Source: a virus
IMG/VR virus record: IMGVR_UViG_3300019752_000020
Coordinates: 1-24,341 of that record
Direction: 5' to 3' (one strand)
DNA length: 24,341 bases
Shown here: positions 1 through 7,379 of the stretch, piece after piece
Position numbering within the stretch: position 1 is the first letter of the stretch
Layout of the letters: each line of letters begins with the position of its first letter
Made by a program: the position numbers and the translations under genes
The notes under the pieces: generated by a model
Seen by the model: the letters and a program-made list of their open reading frames with translations, nothing else
The model's database searches: none
What the model was told of the DNA's origin: nothing

Positions 1-126
1 GTGGCGTTGGCTCTGGGCAGTGGTGGTGCGCGAGGTTACGCTCACATTGGGGTTCTGGATGCCTTGCATGAACGTGGCTATCGCGTTGTAGGCGTTTCCG
101 GTTGTGTAGCGGCGCGCGATATTTGA
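1..126 (+). pseudogene. Patatin-like phospholipase (RssA/NTE type), 5' fragment cut by the prophage
   Basis: Frame 1 is open from base 1 and reads LALGSGGARGYAHIGVLDAL, the glycine-rich oxyanion motif at the N-terminus of bacterial patatin-like phospholipases. It continues to VVGVSGC (codons 29-35, ending at base 105). Intact relatives carry a nucleophile elbow such as GCSMG or GTSMG at this point. Here the reading frame leaves the family after the Cys codon and runs through six unrelated codons to a TGA at 124-126. Host sequence therefore appears to stop at about 105 and phage sequence to begin. The fragment has neither the catalytic Ser nor the later Asp, so it cannot be an active lipase. 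The true start may lie left of the window, because the GTG at base 1 is at the edge. The gene runs opposite to all phage genes. Family assignment is firm; the exact crossover base is not known. Confidence 0.85.
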
Positions 127-148
127 GCTGAAAAATTGCGATATTTGA
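91..148. other. Left prophage junction (attL candidate) with two direct repeats
   Basis: Similarity to patatin ends at about base 105. To the right, the 11-mer GCGATATTTGA occurs twice, at 116-126 and 138-148, 22 bases apart start to start, which is about two helical turns. Paired direct repeats beside a crossover point are what integrase arm-binding sites look like in lambda-type att regions. The J-like tail gene ends at 192, and a tail-tip gene is commonly the last one before att in lambdoid maps. The core cannot be delimited without the other junction. Bases 127-191 hold no gene and no clear terminator. Confidence 0.5.
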
Positions 149-191
149 TCATCCCAACTTCTTTACTATTCTGAAAACGAATTACCCATCA

Positions 192-2759
192 TTAAACAGG
201 CACAGAGTCGTCGTACTGATACGCTCTCGGATCGTCTAACACCGATGCAATGCTAACTCTGTCTGTACCGGATGGCTTGGCAGCTTCAACCAGGCACGGC
301 TGTGTCCATGTGTCAGCCGTGCCAAATTGGTAGCGGGGCCGCTCCTTGGCCCCACTAAAATCTGGTGAGAAATCCAGCGGCCCGGTGATGATCAGCTCTG
401 CTTTGCCGCCACCCGCAGTAGCCACGTAGGGGCCAGATATTTCACCAGTCGGCTTGTGCAGGCCGATGTAATGCGTTGCGCCTTGCACCCAATCAACCGG
501 CAAATCCAGCGTCAGAGACCACTGCTCTGGGTCGCCTCCCAGTCGCGTTGCAGCCTCTAACATACCCGTCTGACTGTAGCGCGGCATATCCCACCCCACG
601 GCAATCCTGCTGAGGTATTTGGCGTTCAGGCCGTCCATTTCAGTGCTGAATACGTACTGGCGGCGACGATACTTGTCGATCGCTCTGGCGCGCATGCCGA
701 ATCTATACGCCTTGGTCTTGTCGGTAATGCCGTATGCCCGAATCTTCTTGGGATTTACGCCCAAATCGTCACCGATCAGGCAGCGGATGGTTTCGGATGA
801 CCAGCTCTCATTACTGAAGTACTCCACCTCTACGCCGTCGTATTCGTCGGTCACTGGGCTGATCAGCCGGTCTCGCCGCTTGAGGCTATTCGGCCGCATG
901 TTGCTTGCCTGAAAGCCCTGGGCGAAACCGGTGCGCGGCTCATCACGCACAGGAATGATCTGTCCATAGTCCAATGTCGGAGTTGCAAAACCAACCGCAA
1001 AAATTCGCTTGAGCGACTCCCAAAGCTTGCCAGCGCTATCAAACACGGCGTTGAACTCATCACCACGCGCTGACCATGTCTGCTGTAGCTGCCAGAGTAC
1101 GTCACGCGGGATCACATCATCGTGTCCGCATTTGCGCAGTGCATGAGCGGCAATTGCCGACGGCTGACTGGTGGCGACCGGTGCCGACCATGAATAGGTA
1201 CCGTCGCCATCGCCATCATCCACCAACTCTGGAAGCTTGCTGGTCGGTATCATTGAGACTTTGCGCTCTGCTGTACCAGACAGATTATTGCTGGCACGTA
1301 TTCTCAGGGCGGCGGTTGTCCAGCCGGGATAGCTGGTTGCCGTGCGCATTTCAGATCGCAGCGCAACCCACGTCACGTCGTCGCGAAACATCACACCTTT
1401 ACCGCCAGACAGCTTGGATACACGCACTTCAGGGCGGGCACTGACAACGTCAATAGTGACGGTATACACCCTCTGATCCAGCGTGTTATCAGTAAACAAA
1501 TAGGTCTGAGAATTCCATGCCGTCTCGCCTTGTTCTCGCCATTCAACTGTAATCGTGCTGCTGTGGTAATCGGGAGCACCGCCGGTTTGTCTGGCCAATC
1601 CGCCAGAATAGAGAAAATCCAGCCGGATCTGGTTCGTCGCCACATTAGCGGGTACTGCGCTGAATGGCCCGGCGTATTTGCCAGACAGATCGTCGCCCCA
1701 TAGGCGCCACCGACAGATGAAGAATGAGCCAGTAGCACCAAAGCCCGTCCAGCTCGTATCAACCGTCAAATCATCATTCAGCCGTTCAAACGTGACCGTA
1801 TCTCCATCTCCATTCTGGCTGACCGGACGATACAGTCCGTCAGTCGCCGGGCCGTTGCCGTAGAACTCAACGACTTTGCCAATCAGCGAGCCAGAGTGGA
1901 CGTCGTTGTAATTGTCGTGCCAGCCGGAGTGCCCATAAAATCCATAAAACAGCAGCCCATCATCGTAAATGTAATGCCACAGCCCCAGCGTATTAGCTGA
2001 CTGTACTTGCCACTGCCAGTAGTCCTCTCCATCCTCGACTTGCCAGTCTTCCGCATAGATCGGCCCGGCCAGTTCCAGCCCGCCCTGGCCGTTTACTGAC
2101 ACTTCCTCGGCATGGTATTCCGCCCGGTGCGCCGGATTGCCAGACACATCGGCACCCGGTGCAAAAATCTCGCAATGAACGTCATCACCCAGTGCAGTAA
2201 TAGACGTTTCACCAATAAACACCTGGTCCAGTGGCAGCTCACACTCGTCGGCACAAACCAACATCATCAAAAACAGATATTGCTCATGATCAAACCATTC
2301 GCGGCGGGGCATCACCAGATAGCTGGGGAACAGTTTATGGGTACCGCAAAGGATCGGCACCGGTGCCATCAACGCCGCTTTATTACCTTGTGCGTTGACG
2401 TTGTAAATCGCGGAACCAGTCGGTGACGTTTTGTTGTAGTTGTCCGGGATGTTTTGTGCGGCCCGGTACGCATAATAGGCGCTGGCGGCTGTGATGATGG
2501 CCATGGCAACGACCGTCGCGCCCTTTGGCTCCACCGTTACGACAACGTGGTCACCAACCTGAAGCGGCTGATCCCATTGCGACTGCGGAAAATCAGCGCC
2601 GTTGCGCAGGAATGAAAATCGGTCGGTGTGCTCTGGCCGGAATGCAGGTACGTGCTCGGCAATGTACTCATTGAACGTGCCGCCTGCGCGCCAGTGGTTC
2701 CCCTCTTTTTCGCCGGTCATCTTGTTGGTGATGACATCGATCTGCACGTCAGCCGACAT
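192..2759 (-). CDS. Tail tip host-specificity protein (lambda gpJ / TipJ family)
   Basis: This 855-residue protein is the last phage gene before the host junction. It follows the NlpC/P60 gene directly, as J follows K in lambdoid phages. Such proteins form the central tail tip and contact the host receptor. Early in the protein there is a hydrophobic stretch (VVAMAIITAASAYYAYRAA), followed by the segment FIGETSITAL, which resembles the conserved GET-like part of tip attachment proteins. I chose the ATG at 2759 because GGAG lies 10 bases upstream and the gene then overlaps the peptidase gene by only 11 bases. The frame stays open to an upstream ATG at 2861, but that extension runs deep inside the peptidase gene. 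It is shorter than lambda J (about 1130 residues). No tail-fiber gene follows it. The role is well supported by position; the receptor is unknown. Confidence 0.85.
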   Translation of the reverse strand: MSADVQIDVITNKMTGEKEGNHWRAGGTFNEYIAEHVPAFRPEHTDRFSFLRNGADFPQSQWDQPLQVGDHVVVTVEPKGATVVAMAIITAASAYYAYRAAQNIPDNYNKTSPTGSAIYNVNAQGNKAALMAPVPILCGTHKLFPSYLVMPRREWFDHEQYLFLMMLVCADECELPLDQVFIGETSITALGDDVHCEIFAPGADVSGNPAHRAEYHAEEVSVNGQGGLELAGPIYAEDWQVEDGEDYWQWQVQSANTLGLWHYIYDDGLLFYGFYGHSGWHDNYNDVHSGSLIGKVVEFYGNGPATDGLYRPVSQNGDGDTVTFERLNDDLTVDTSWTGFGATGSFFICRWRLWGDDLSGKYAGPFSAVPANVATNQIRLDFLYSGGLARQTGGAPDYHSSTITVEWREQGETAWNSQTYLFTDNTLDQRVYTVTIDVVSARPEVRVSKLSGGKGVMFRDDVTWVALRSEMRTATSYPGWTTAALRIRASNNLSGTAERKVSMIPTSKLPELVDDGDGDGTYSWSAPVATSQPSAIAAHALRKCGHDDVIPRDVLWQLQQTWSARGDEFNAVFDSAGKLWESLKRIFAVGFATPTLDYGQIIPVRDEPRTGFAQGFQASNMRPNSLKRRDRLISPVTDEYDGVEVEYFSNESWSSETIRCLIGDDLGVNPKKIRAYGITDKTKAYRFGMRARAIDKYRRRQYVFSTEMDGLNAKYLSRIAVGWDMPRYSQTGMLEAATRLGGDPEQWSLTLDLPVDWVQGATHYIGLHKPTGEISGPYVATAGGGKAELIITGPLDFSPDFSGAKERPRYQFGTADTWTQPCLVEAAKPSGTDRVSIASVLDDPRAYQYDDSVPV

Positions 2760-3156
2760 AACGATAGTACTCCACAGTGCGGCCCTGCATTCGCTGCGCG
2801 CCCTCAAAGCTGCCAACCAACTCAACAACCACGCCAGCATCAGCGGTGCTGTGCAGTACATGCAGACAAGAGCCTGACTGCTCGACTATACCGCAGTGGG
2901 TGAAGTGACCATTGGCATCAAAACACGCGGCAACCGCACCAGGGATCGGGCGCGTTGGTACGAACAGCCTACGGGTTTGCTCATAACCGGCTGTCATTTC
3001 CGCCAGTTGTTTGCGGCCCACGTCGCCAAATTCGGGCAGATCGTTAATGCCGTGTTCTCGGTGCAGTACCAGCCGGACAATGCCCCAACAATCGGCACCG
3101 TCCATTGTGCGGCCCTTGTCGATGTAAGGGACGAAAGCGTATTGATCAAGATCCAT
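2749..3156 (-). CDS. NlpC/P60 tail peptidase (lambda gpK-like)
   Basis: The protein has 135 residues. The motif GADCWGIVRLV (about residues 20-30) carries the catalytic Cys of NlpC/P60 cysteine peptidases, and THCGIV (about residues 86-91) carries the His. A further His in CLHVLH may be the third polar residue. These phage enzymes cut peptidoglycan stem peptides and are carried by the tail tip to help DNA entry. The gene sits between the DUF1833 gene (9-base gap) and the J-like gene (11-base overlap), the usual L-K-J order. It lacks the N-terminal JAB/MPN metallopeptidase half of lambda K, so it is the short single-domain form. Confidence 0.9.
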   Translation of the reverse strand: MDLDQYAFVPYIDKGRTMDGADCWGIVRLVLHREHGINDLPEFGDVGRKQLAEMTAGYEQTRRLFVPTRPIPGAVAACFDANGHFTHCGIVEQSGSCLHVLHSTADAGVVVELVGSFEGAQRMQGRTVEYYRYVG

Positions 3157-3165
3157 AACGCCACC

Positions 3166-3666
3166 TTATTGGTAAGTGAGGCCCGGCGCGCGGGCTGCAG
3201 TGATACGTTCGGGCGGAAAATCGGCGTCAAGGAAGTTGGCGAAGCTGGCCGAACACTGAACGTAACGCATCGTCGATTCGGCGCTGATCACCGTCATTGT
3301 GAATGGCCCTCTGGCCGGAGCGTTATGATTGCTCTCGACGTACTCCCGGAACACCACCGTAATGATTGCCTCAGCAGCTATCGCCTGATCAATCAGATGC
3401 AGAGCATCAGCCGTGACGTTATCGAGCTGAATAGTCAGATCCTGACTGCCTCGCGCGGTCACATCCGGTCGCGAGATGCCCATGGGGGATGGCGCGAAAG
3501 TGACGGTCTCGCCGGTTTCGAGCGTGAATTGCTGCGCGCCGTCTTCGTCGTCAGTCTGCACCAGACGCAGTGACTCAGCCCAAACGGCGCACCGCAGCTC
3601 GATCGTTAACCAGGGCCAGTCATCGACCGGAGCCGACGCGCAGATAGTTTGCATGGCTATGGACAT
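3166..3666 (-). CDS. DUF1833-type minor tail protein (lambda gpL counterpart)
   Basis: The 166-residue protein fits the DUF1833 family of phage tail proteins: a beta-rich domain without catalytic motifs and a conserved ending (FPPERITAARAPGL). It sits just before the NlpC/P60 gene, where lambda has gpL, a tip component. The start ATG at 3666 shares a base with the TAA of the upstream lectin-like gene (TAATG), so translation is probably coupled; an alternative ATG lies at 3654. No Cys cluster for an iron-sulfur site like that of lambda gpL is visible, since only three scattered Cys are present. The family name is from memory of its features and not from a search. Confidence 0.7.
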   Translation of the reverse strand: MSIAMQTICASAPVDDWPWLTIELRCAVWAESLRLVQTDDEDGAQQFTLETGETVTFAPSPMGISRPDVTARGSQDLTIQLDNVTADALHLIDQAIAAEAIITVVFREYVESNHNAPARGPFTMTVISAESTMRYVQCSASFANFLDADFPPERITAARAPGLTYQ

Positions 3667-4499
3667 TAATATGTGCGGCCCCGCGCGTTGCCAATATCTG
3701 CGCAGGCTGCGAGCGCCGTTTGCAACTCTGATGCTGATAGCGCGCGTGTATAAACAGCCATCACGTCGGCATTAACATTGCCACTAATGAATGCGGGATA
3801 CAGCGTGCCGATGCAAGGCCGCAAATCGTTATTCGCCACACCGCCAACGGTTGTGATTGCATCCAAATCCAGCACAAACTGTTTTTTGACAGCAATCGGG
3901 GTGCCTTGTCGATAAATGTCGAACGAGAAGTTGCCCGCACCGTCGTGTGACAGCACGAATACTGAGCTGTCACCGTATGTCCATTCATTGGACGCCAGAT
4001 TGTCCAGTTGCCACGTCGCCGCCGAATCCTGTCCACCGCCGCTTGTGCCACGCACAAATGCCGGGATTCGATCCGCTGACGTCGGCAATGCAGCACCCTG
4101 CTGTGCGTACACGAGCAAGCCGCGTGTCGCATACTCTGCAAACCCCATTAGCGCCTGATTGTAACCCACTGACGAATTATCAACCGGTATCAGCATTGCG
4201 CCTGCCAGCAGCACCGTAAACGGCTCTCGCACATTAACCGATCCGGCCTCCATTGTTGCCGTGCCCCGGATATTAATACCACCGCCCGCCTGCTTATCAA
4301 AACCGCCGGACGATCCCGTCGTATTAATTGATGTATTGTCATTCGACAGCTCATCAGCAATTAACGATGCCGGAGAGTCGTCCTCAAACATATACAAATT
4401 TTGCAACCCATCCTTAACAAATCCATTCACTTTTCGTACGAATTTAGGGAGATTTGAATTGTTAAATGCTGTGCCTTTTAACTGAATTACCATCGTCAT
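3666..4499 (-). CDS. LamG/concanavalin-like lectin tail protein (putative)
   Basis: The 277-residue protein has no transmembrane segment and looks beta-rich. Near the C-terminus, VMAVYTRALSASELQTAL matches the closing strand and helix of LamG/concanavalin A-like jelly-roll domains (usual form: YxRALSxxEL). The region from FTVLLAGAML onward would be the jelly roll. Such domains bind sugars, so a role in adhering to surface glycan is likely. Its start lies 8 bases after the stop of the SGNH esterase gene, and the two form a pair inserted among the tip genes. A second possible start is the Met two codons later. The start region has only a weak GAG ribosome site, so coupling to the upstream gene is likely. 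Confidence 0.65.
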   Translation of the reverse strand: MTMVIQLKGTAFNNSNLPKFVRKVNGFVKDGLQNLYMFEDDSPASLIADELSNDNTSINTTGSSGGFDKQAGGGINIRGTATMEAGSVNVREPFTVLLAGAMLIPVDNSSVGYNQALMGFAEYATRGLLVYAQQGAALPTSADRIPAFVRGTSGGGQDSAATWQLDNLASNEWTYGDSSVFVLSHDGAGNFSFDIYRQGTPIAVKKQFVLDLDAITTVGGVANNDLRPCIGTLYPAFISGNVNADVMAVYTRALSASELQTALAACADIGNARGRTY

Positions 4500-4506
4500 A
4501 ATATCA

Positions 4507-6903
4507 TCACTCGATTGTTAAATTTTCAAATGCCACGCACCAATTCCAGAGCGGATAATGTCCGCGACGCTGCCCATAGCTCACATCGCCAAATTCATAA
4601 ATCGACATCGTATTGTCCGAGTCGCGCAGATTGCCATACCCGTAAAACCGAGCGGCTATGCACGTCTGGCCCGGCACAAACGACGCACCCGCCAGGTCTC
4701 GTGTTTCACATGACAGCACTGTATTACCATCACCATTAACGCTGACGTTACGCACGACAATCTGCGCATATTCCGGAGCAGATTCTGTATTTTTCAACAT
4801 AAACGCGCCTTCAGATTGAATCACTGAAAACTCATCGGATATATCACCGGAAAACGTAATATCTGTCGATGCGGCACCGTTATCAAATGCATCGCCAGCC
4901 GCGACTGATAGAATCGTTTGAGAGACGGTAAACGCATTCCCACGCAGTCCATAACGCACAGACCCGGACGCCACCGACTCGGATAAATTAATGCGCACAG
5001 TGTATCCATCCAGTAATTCAATCGACGATATTCCGACAGCATTGCCCACATCGTTAAGCACTTGAAATCCACGACCTGATTCCTGCGCGGGCAAAAAATC
5101 CGTATCAATCACAAGCGGCGGACTCGGCACGTGAAACGAGACCAGCACAGTCTGAGCGTTTGAAAATCTGGCGCTCAGTGGCCGAAGTGGCTGCCAATTC
5201 TCCCCCGAATTGATACGCCCCAGCACCTTACCGAATTGCTCGCCCAGCCAGCGCTCAGCGTCTGCTGTGATGTGGATTGCAGCGCCATGCACTTCTGGGC
5301 CGCCGTACCGGGCATTGACCGCACTGGGCAGCATGTAAATTGGCGATGCCAGAAAAATCTCATCGTCCAGATCTGCCGCCCGCATCTGTGCCGATCCCGA
5401 TGCCGTGCCCACGCTCTGATACGTCAAAAACGGTACACGTCCAAACTGCCCGGTTATCGCCCTGACGTCGGCGTTGTAGTCATCCTTGAGCTGTATCAGA
5501 TCAGCCGCATACGCCGCCAGAAACTCATCACGCGACAATGGATCATCCCAGCGATTCAGCGCGTATGTATTGTTGGCCTCGCCTTGCATCCACGTCACTG
5601 CAGCCACCGCATACGACACACCCATTTCGCTGGCCTGAGCCGCCGCTCGACGCACATCATCAATGGATGTTGCATAGTAACCGCCAGGGCTTTGGCGCAC
5701 GCCCGCACGCGCATCCGTTGCATCATCGTGCGCCTTATTCAGCTCTCGCAAATAACGACCACCCTGACCCGCATAGCTCATCATGTATGACGGGCCAAAC
5801 TCTGCCGGATTGCGCGCAGCGAACCGGCCGCCGAACACACTGGACTTGAGGTGATCACACATGCCGTTTGCAATCGTCTCACCCTCAACGCCTCGCGTTG
5901 TTGCAGTCAGGGGCACGAGCAAAAAATCAGATTCCGCACGCAATTCGGGAGTTGCTGCGTTATCTGTCTCAGACCAGGTATGCACGCCGCGCTGAAACCT
6001 GTGGTTACCCCAGCCAGACAACTGTGTCACAACCGGCAACGATTGCTCACCCGCGCCTAACGACTGACCCATATGGACGATGTGGTTGATCTGCACCGCG
6101 TGCGGCGTTGATTGCTGATCAGTCTGACGTACCCGGCCAATGATCTCTCCAGACCGCGTTACGGCCAGCCCGACACGACCTGTGTCGTCGATAATGGCAA
6201 ACGGATAATCCGTATCCGTTGACGGCTCAACGGCGTTATCAACCGTCATAACCGTCACGATGTCATTTAATGCCGCCAGCTCGGGAATGTGCGCCACGAC
6301 CGAACCATCCGATCGGACAGCGAGCGCGACACGATCATTGTCATCCATCACGGCCCAAACGTAATCAGGGTCATCTGTCTCAGTGATCTCATTGGTCGGC
6401 GAATAAAGTCCCGGATTCGCAAATCCGATTAACACGCCGTTCTCATCTACGCCCGCTGCCGCCCGATCCGCGCTATCAGTAATCAGCAACGGATAATAAA
6501 TGCCGTTGATTTCCCCAGAGCTGATTTGTATACCCGCATCACTGACCAGTGCTTCTGTTTTTTGTGACGTTGATATTGCGTCATTGACAGCACTGGACTC
6601 TCGCACCCAGGCGGATTCAGTCGCATGATAAAAGCCATTATTTTGTGCTGAATCTGCGTATACATACGCGCCCGCACCCGGCGATTTATTTGGCAGATCA
6701 TCAGACATATCCGCAACTGTTGCATATCGAGTAACACCAGCAGACAGTGACTGAGCCAAAGACATCATATCGTCAATAATGCCCAGCAGACTTTTTCGAT
6801 ACTGGCCCGCAAAATAAACCGGATCAGTACTCGGCGAGTTCACAAATGCAGTAAATGCAGCAATATTAGATTCCAGCTCACTCAGGCTTTCAAATATATT
6901 CAT
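4507..6903 (-). CDS. Tail fiber/spike with SGNH (CE6-like) esterase domain
   Basis: The 798-residue protein has three parts. Residues 1-130 look like a fiber N-terminus. Residues 138-260 hold three similar beta repeats. Residues 270-560 form an SGNH hydrolase: HMGQSLGAG (nucleophile Ser281), SYAGQGGR (about 376-383, oxyanion Gly), WMQGEANN (438-445, the WxQGE block of sialate O-acetylesterase-like enzymes) and HITADAERWLGE (catalytic His544). The usual Asp three residues before that His is replaced by Ala541. A beta-rich C-terminal region of about 230 residues follows. Phage enzymes of this type remove O-acetyl groups from capsule or O-antigen, so this is probably a receptor-modifying fiber. 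The start ATG overlaps the previous stop (TAATG). The substrate cannot be told from sequence. Confidence 0.8.
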   Translation of the reverse strand: MNIFESLSELESNIAAFTAFVNSPSTDPVYFAGQYRKSLLGIIDDMMSLAQSLSAGVTRYATVADMSDDLPNKSPGAGAYVYADSAQNNGFYHATESAWVRESSAVNDAISTSQKTEALVSDAGIQISSGEINGIYYPLLITDSADRAAAGVDENGVLIGFANPGLYSPTNEITETDDPDYVWAVMDDNDRVALAVRSDGSVVAHIPELAALNDIVTVMTVDNAVEPSTDTDYPFAIIDDTGRVGLAVTRSGEIIGRVRQTDQQSTPHAVQINHIVHMGQSLGAGEQSLPVVTQLSGWGNHRFQRGVHTWSETDNAATPELRAESDFLLVPLTATTRGVEGETIANGMCDHLKSSVFGGRFAARNPAEFGPSYMMSYAGQGGRYLRELNKAHDDATDARAGVRQSPGGYYATSIDDVRRAAAQASEMGVSYAVAAVTWMQGEANNTYALNRWDDPLSRDEFLAAYAADLIQLKDDYNADVRAITGQFGRVPFLTYQSVGTASGSAQMRAADLDDEIFLASPIYMLPSAVNARYGGPEVHGAAIHITADAERWLGEQFGKVLGRINSGENWQPLRPLSARFSNAQTVLVSFHVPSPPLVIDTDFLPAQESGRGFQVLNDVGNAVGISSIELLDGYTVRINLSESVASGSVRYGLRGNAFTVSQTILSVAAGDAFDNGAASTDITFSGDISDEFSVIQSEGAFMLKNTESAPEYAQIVVRNVSVNGDGNTVLSCETRDLAGASFVPGQTCIAARFYGYGNLRDSDNTMSIYEFGDVSYGQRRGHYPLWNWCVAFENLTIE

Positions 6904-7379
6904 TAATCCTCCATTAGCGGCATTCGTTGGTTGATCACGTGACGTAAAATAAAGTGAGCGCTATCTGCATTCCCATCAACAGACATATTAAAAAGCTCTG
7001 AACTGCTTAATATAGGCATATTTTCAACCATTAAATTTGCTGAAACATCCCAGCACCCAGCGCCTTTAAAGACAGCTCTATATAAAGTAGAGCTTGGTAA
7101 GAAGTAGCATCTACAATTAACCAGCCCAGAATATGTTCTTACTGGAAAATAGAAGCGAGCCGCACCACCATGAATAGCTTTATTTATCCATCCGTCAAAA
7201 AACTCTATTTCAATATCAGATAATAACCAGCTAACTGTCATTTTTATTGGCGGATTAACTCTACGGCACCTCAGTCTCTGGAAGCCGCTATCCATTTTTG
7301 ATGCGATAACACGCGATTGCGGATCTAATGAATGAGTCTTTAATTTTGGCAGTGGTAGATTGCTTGGCCATACAACCAT
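6903..7379 (-). CDS. Tail tip protein, lambda gpM-like position
   Basis: The 158-residue protein begins with WPSNLPLPK and contains VSWLLSDIEIEFFDGW, then AARFYFPV, then a CWDVSANLMVE segment. This layout (WP.LP.P at the start, an S/TWL..... FRAW block, and W.VSA.LE at the end) is common in short siphophage proteins coded right after the tape measure. These correspond to lambda gpM, which joins tail tip and tape measure. The ATG overlaps the tape-measure stop (TGATG). The gene is clearly richer in A+T than the tape-measure gene before it. The function is assigned by position and general pattern, without a search. Confidence 0.6.
   Translation of the reverse strand: MVVWPSNLPLPKLKTHSLDPQSRVIASKMDSGFQRLRCRRVNPPIKMTVSWLLSDIEIEFFDGWINKAIHGGAARFYFPVRTYSGLVNCRCYFLPSSTLYRAVFKGAGCWDVSANLMVENMPILSSSELFNMSVDGNADSAHFILRHVINQRMPLMED

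Noticed and set aside
2759-2861. N-terminal extension of the J-like protein with a hydrophobic stretch like a signal peptide
   Set aside because: It is coded entirely within the peptidase gene; the ATG at 2759 has a ribosome site and gives a normal overlap.
2896-3573. Plus-strand open frame of 225 codons
   Set aside because: It lies opposite the peptidase and DUF1833 genes, both with clear family features and coupled starts, and its own product shows no recognisable motif.
5236-5790. Plus-strand open frame of 184 codons
   Set aside because: It mirrors the catalytic part of the SGNH esterase; the product is His/Arg-rich low-quality sequence, as expected of an antisense shadow.
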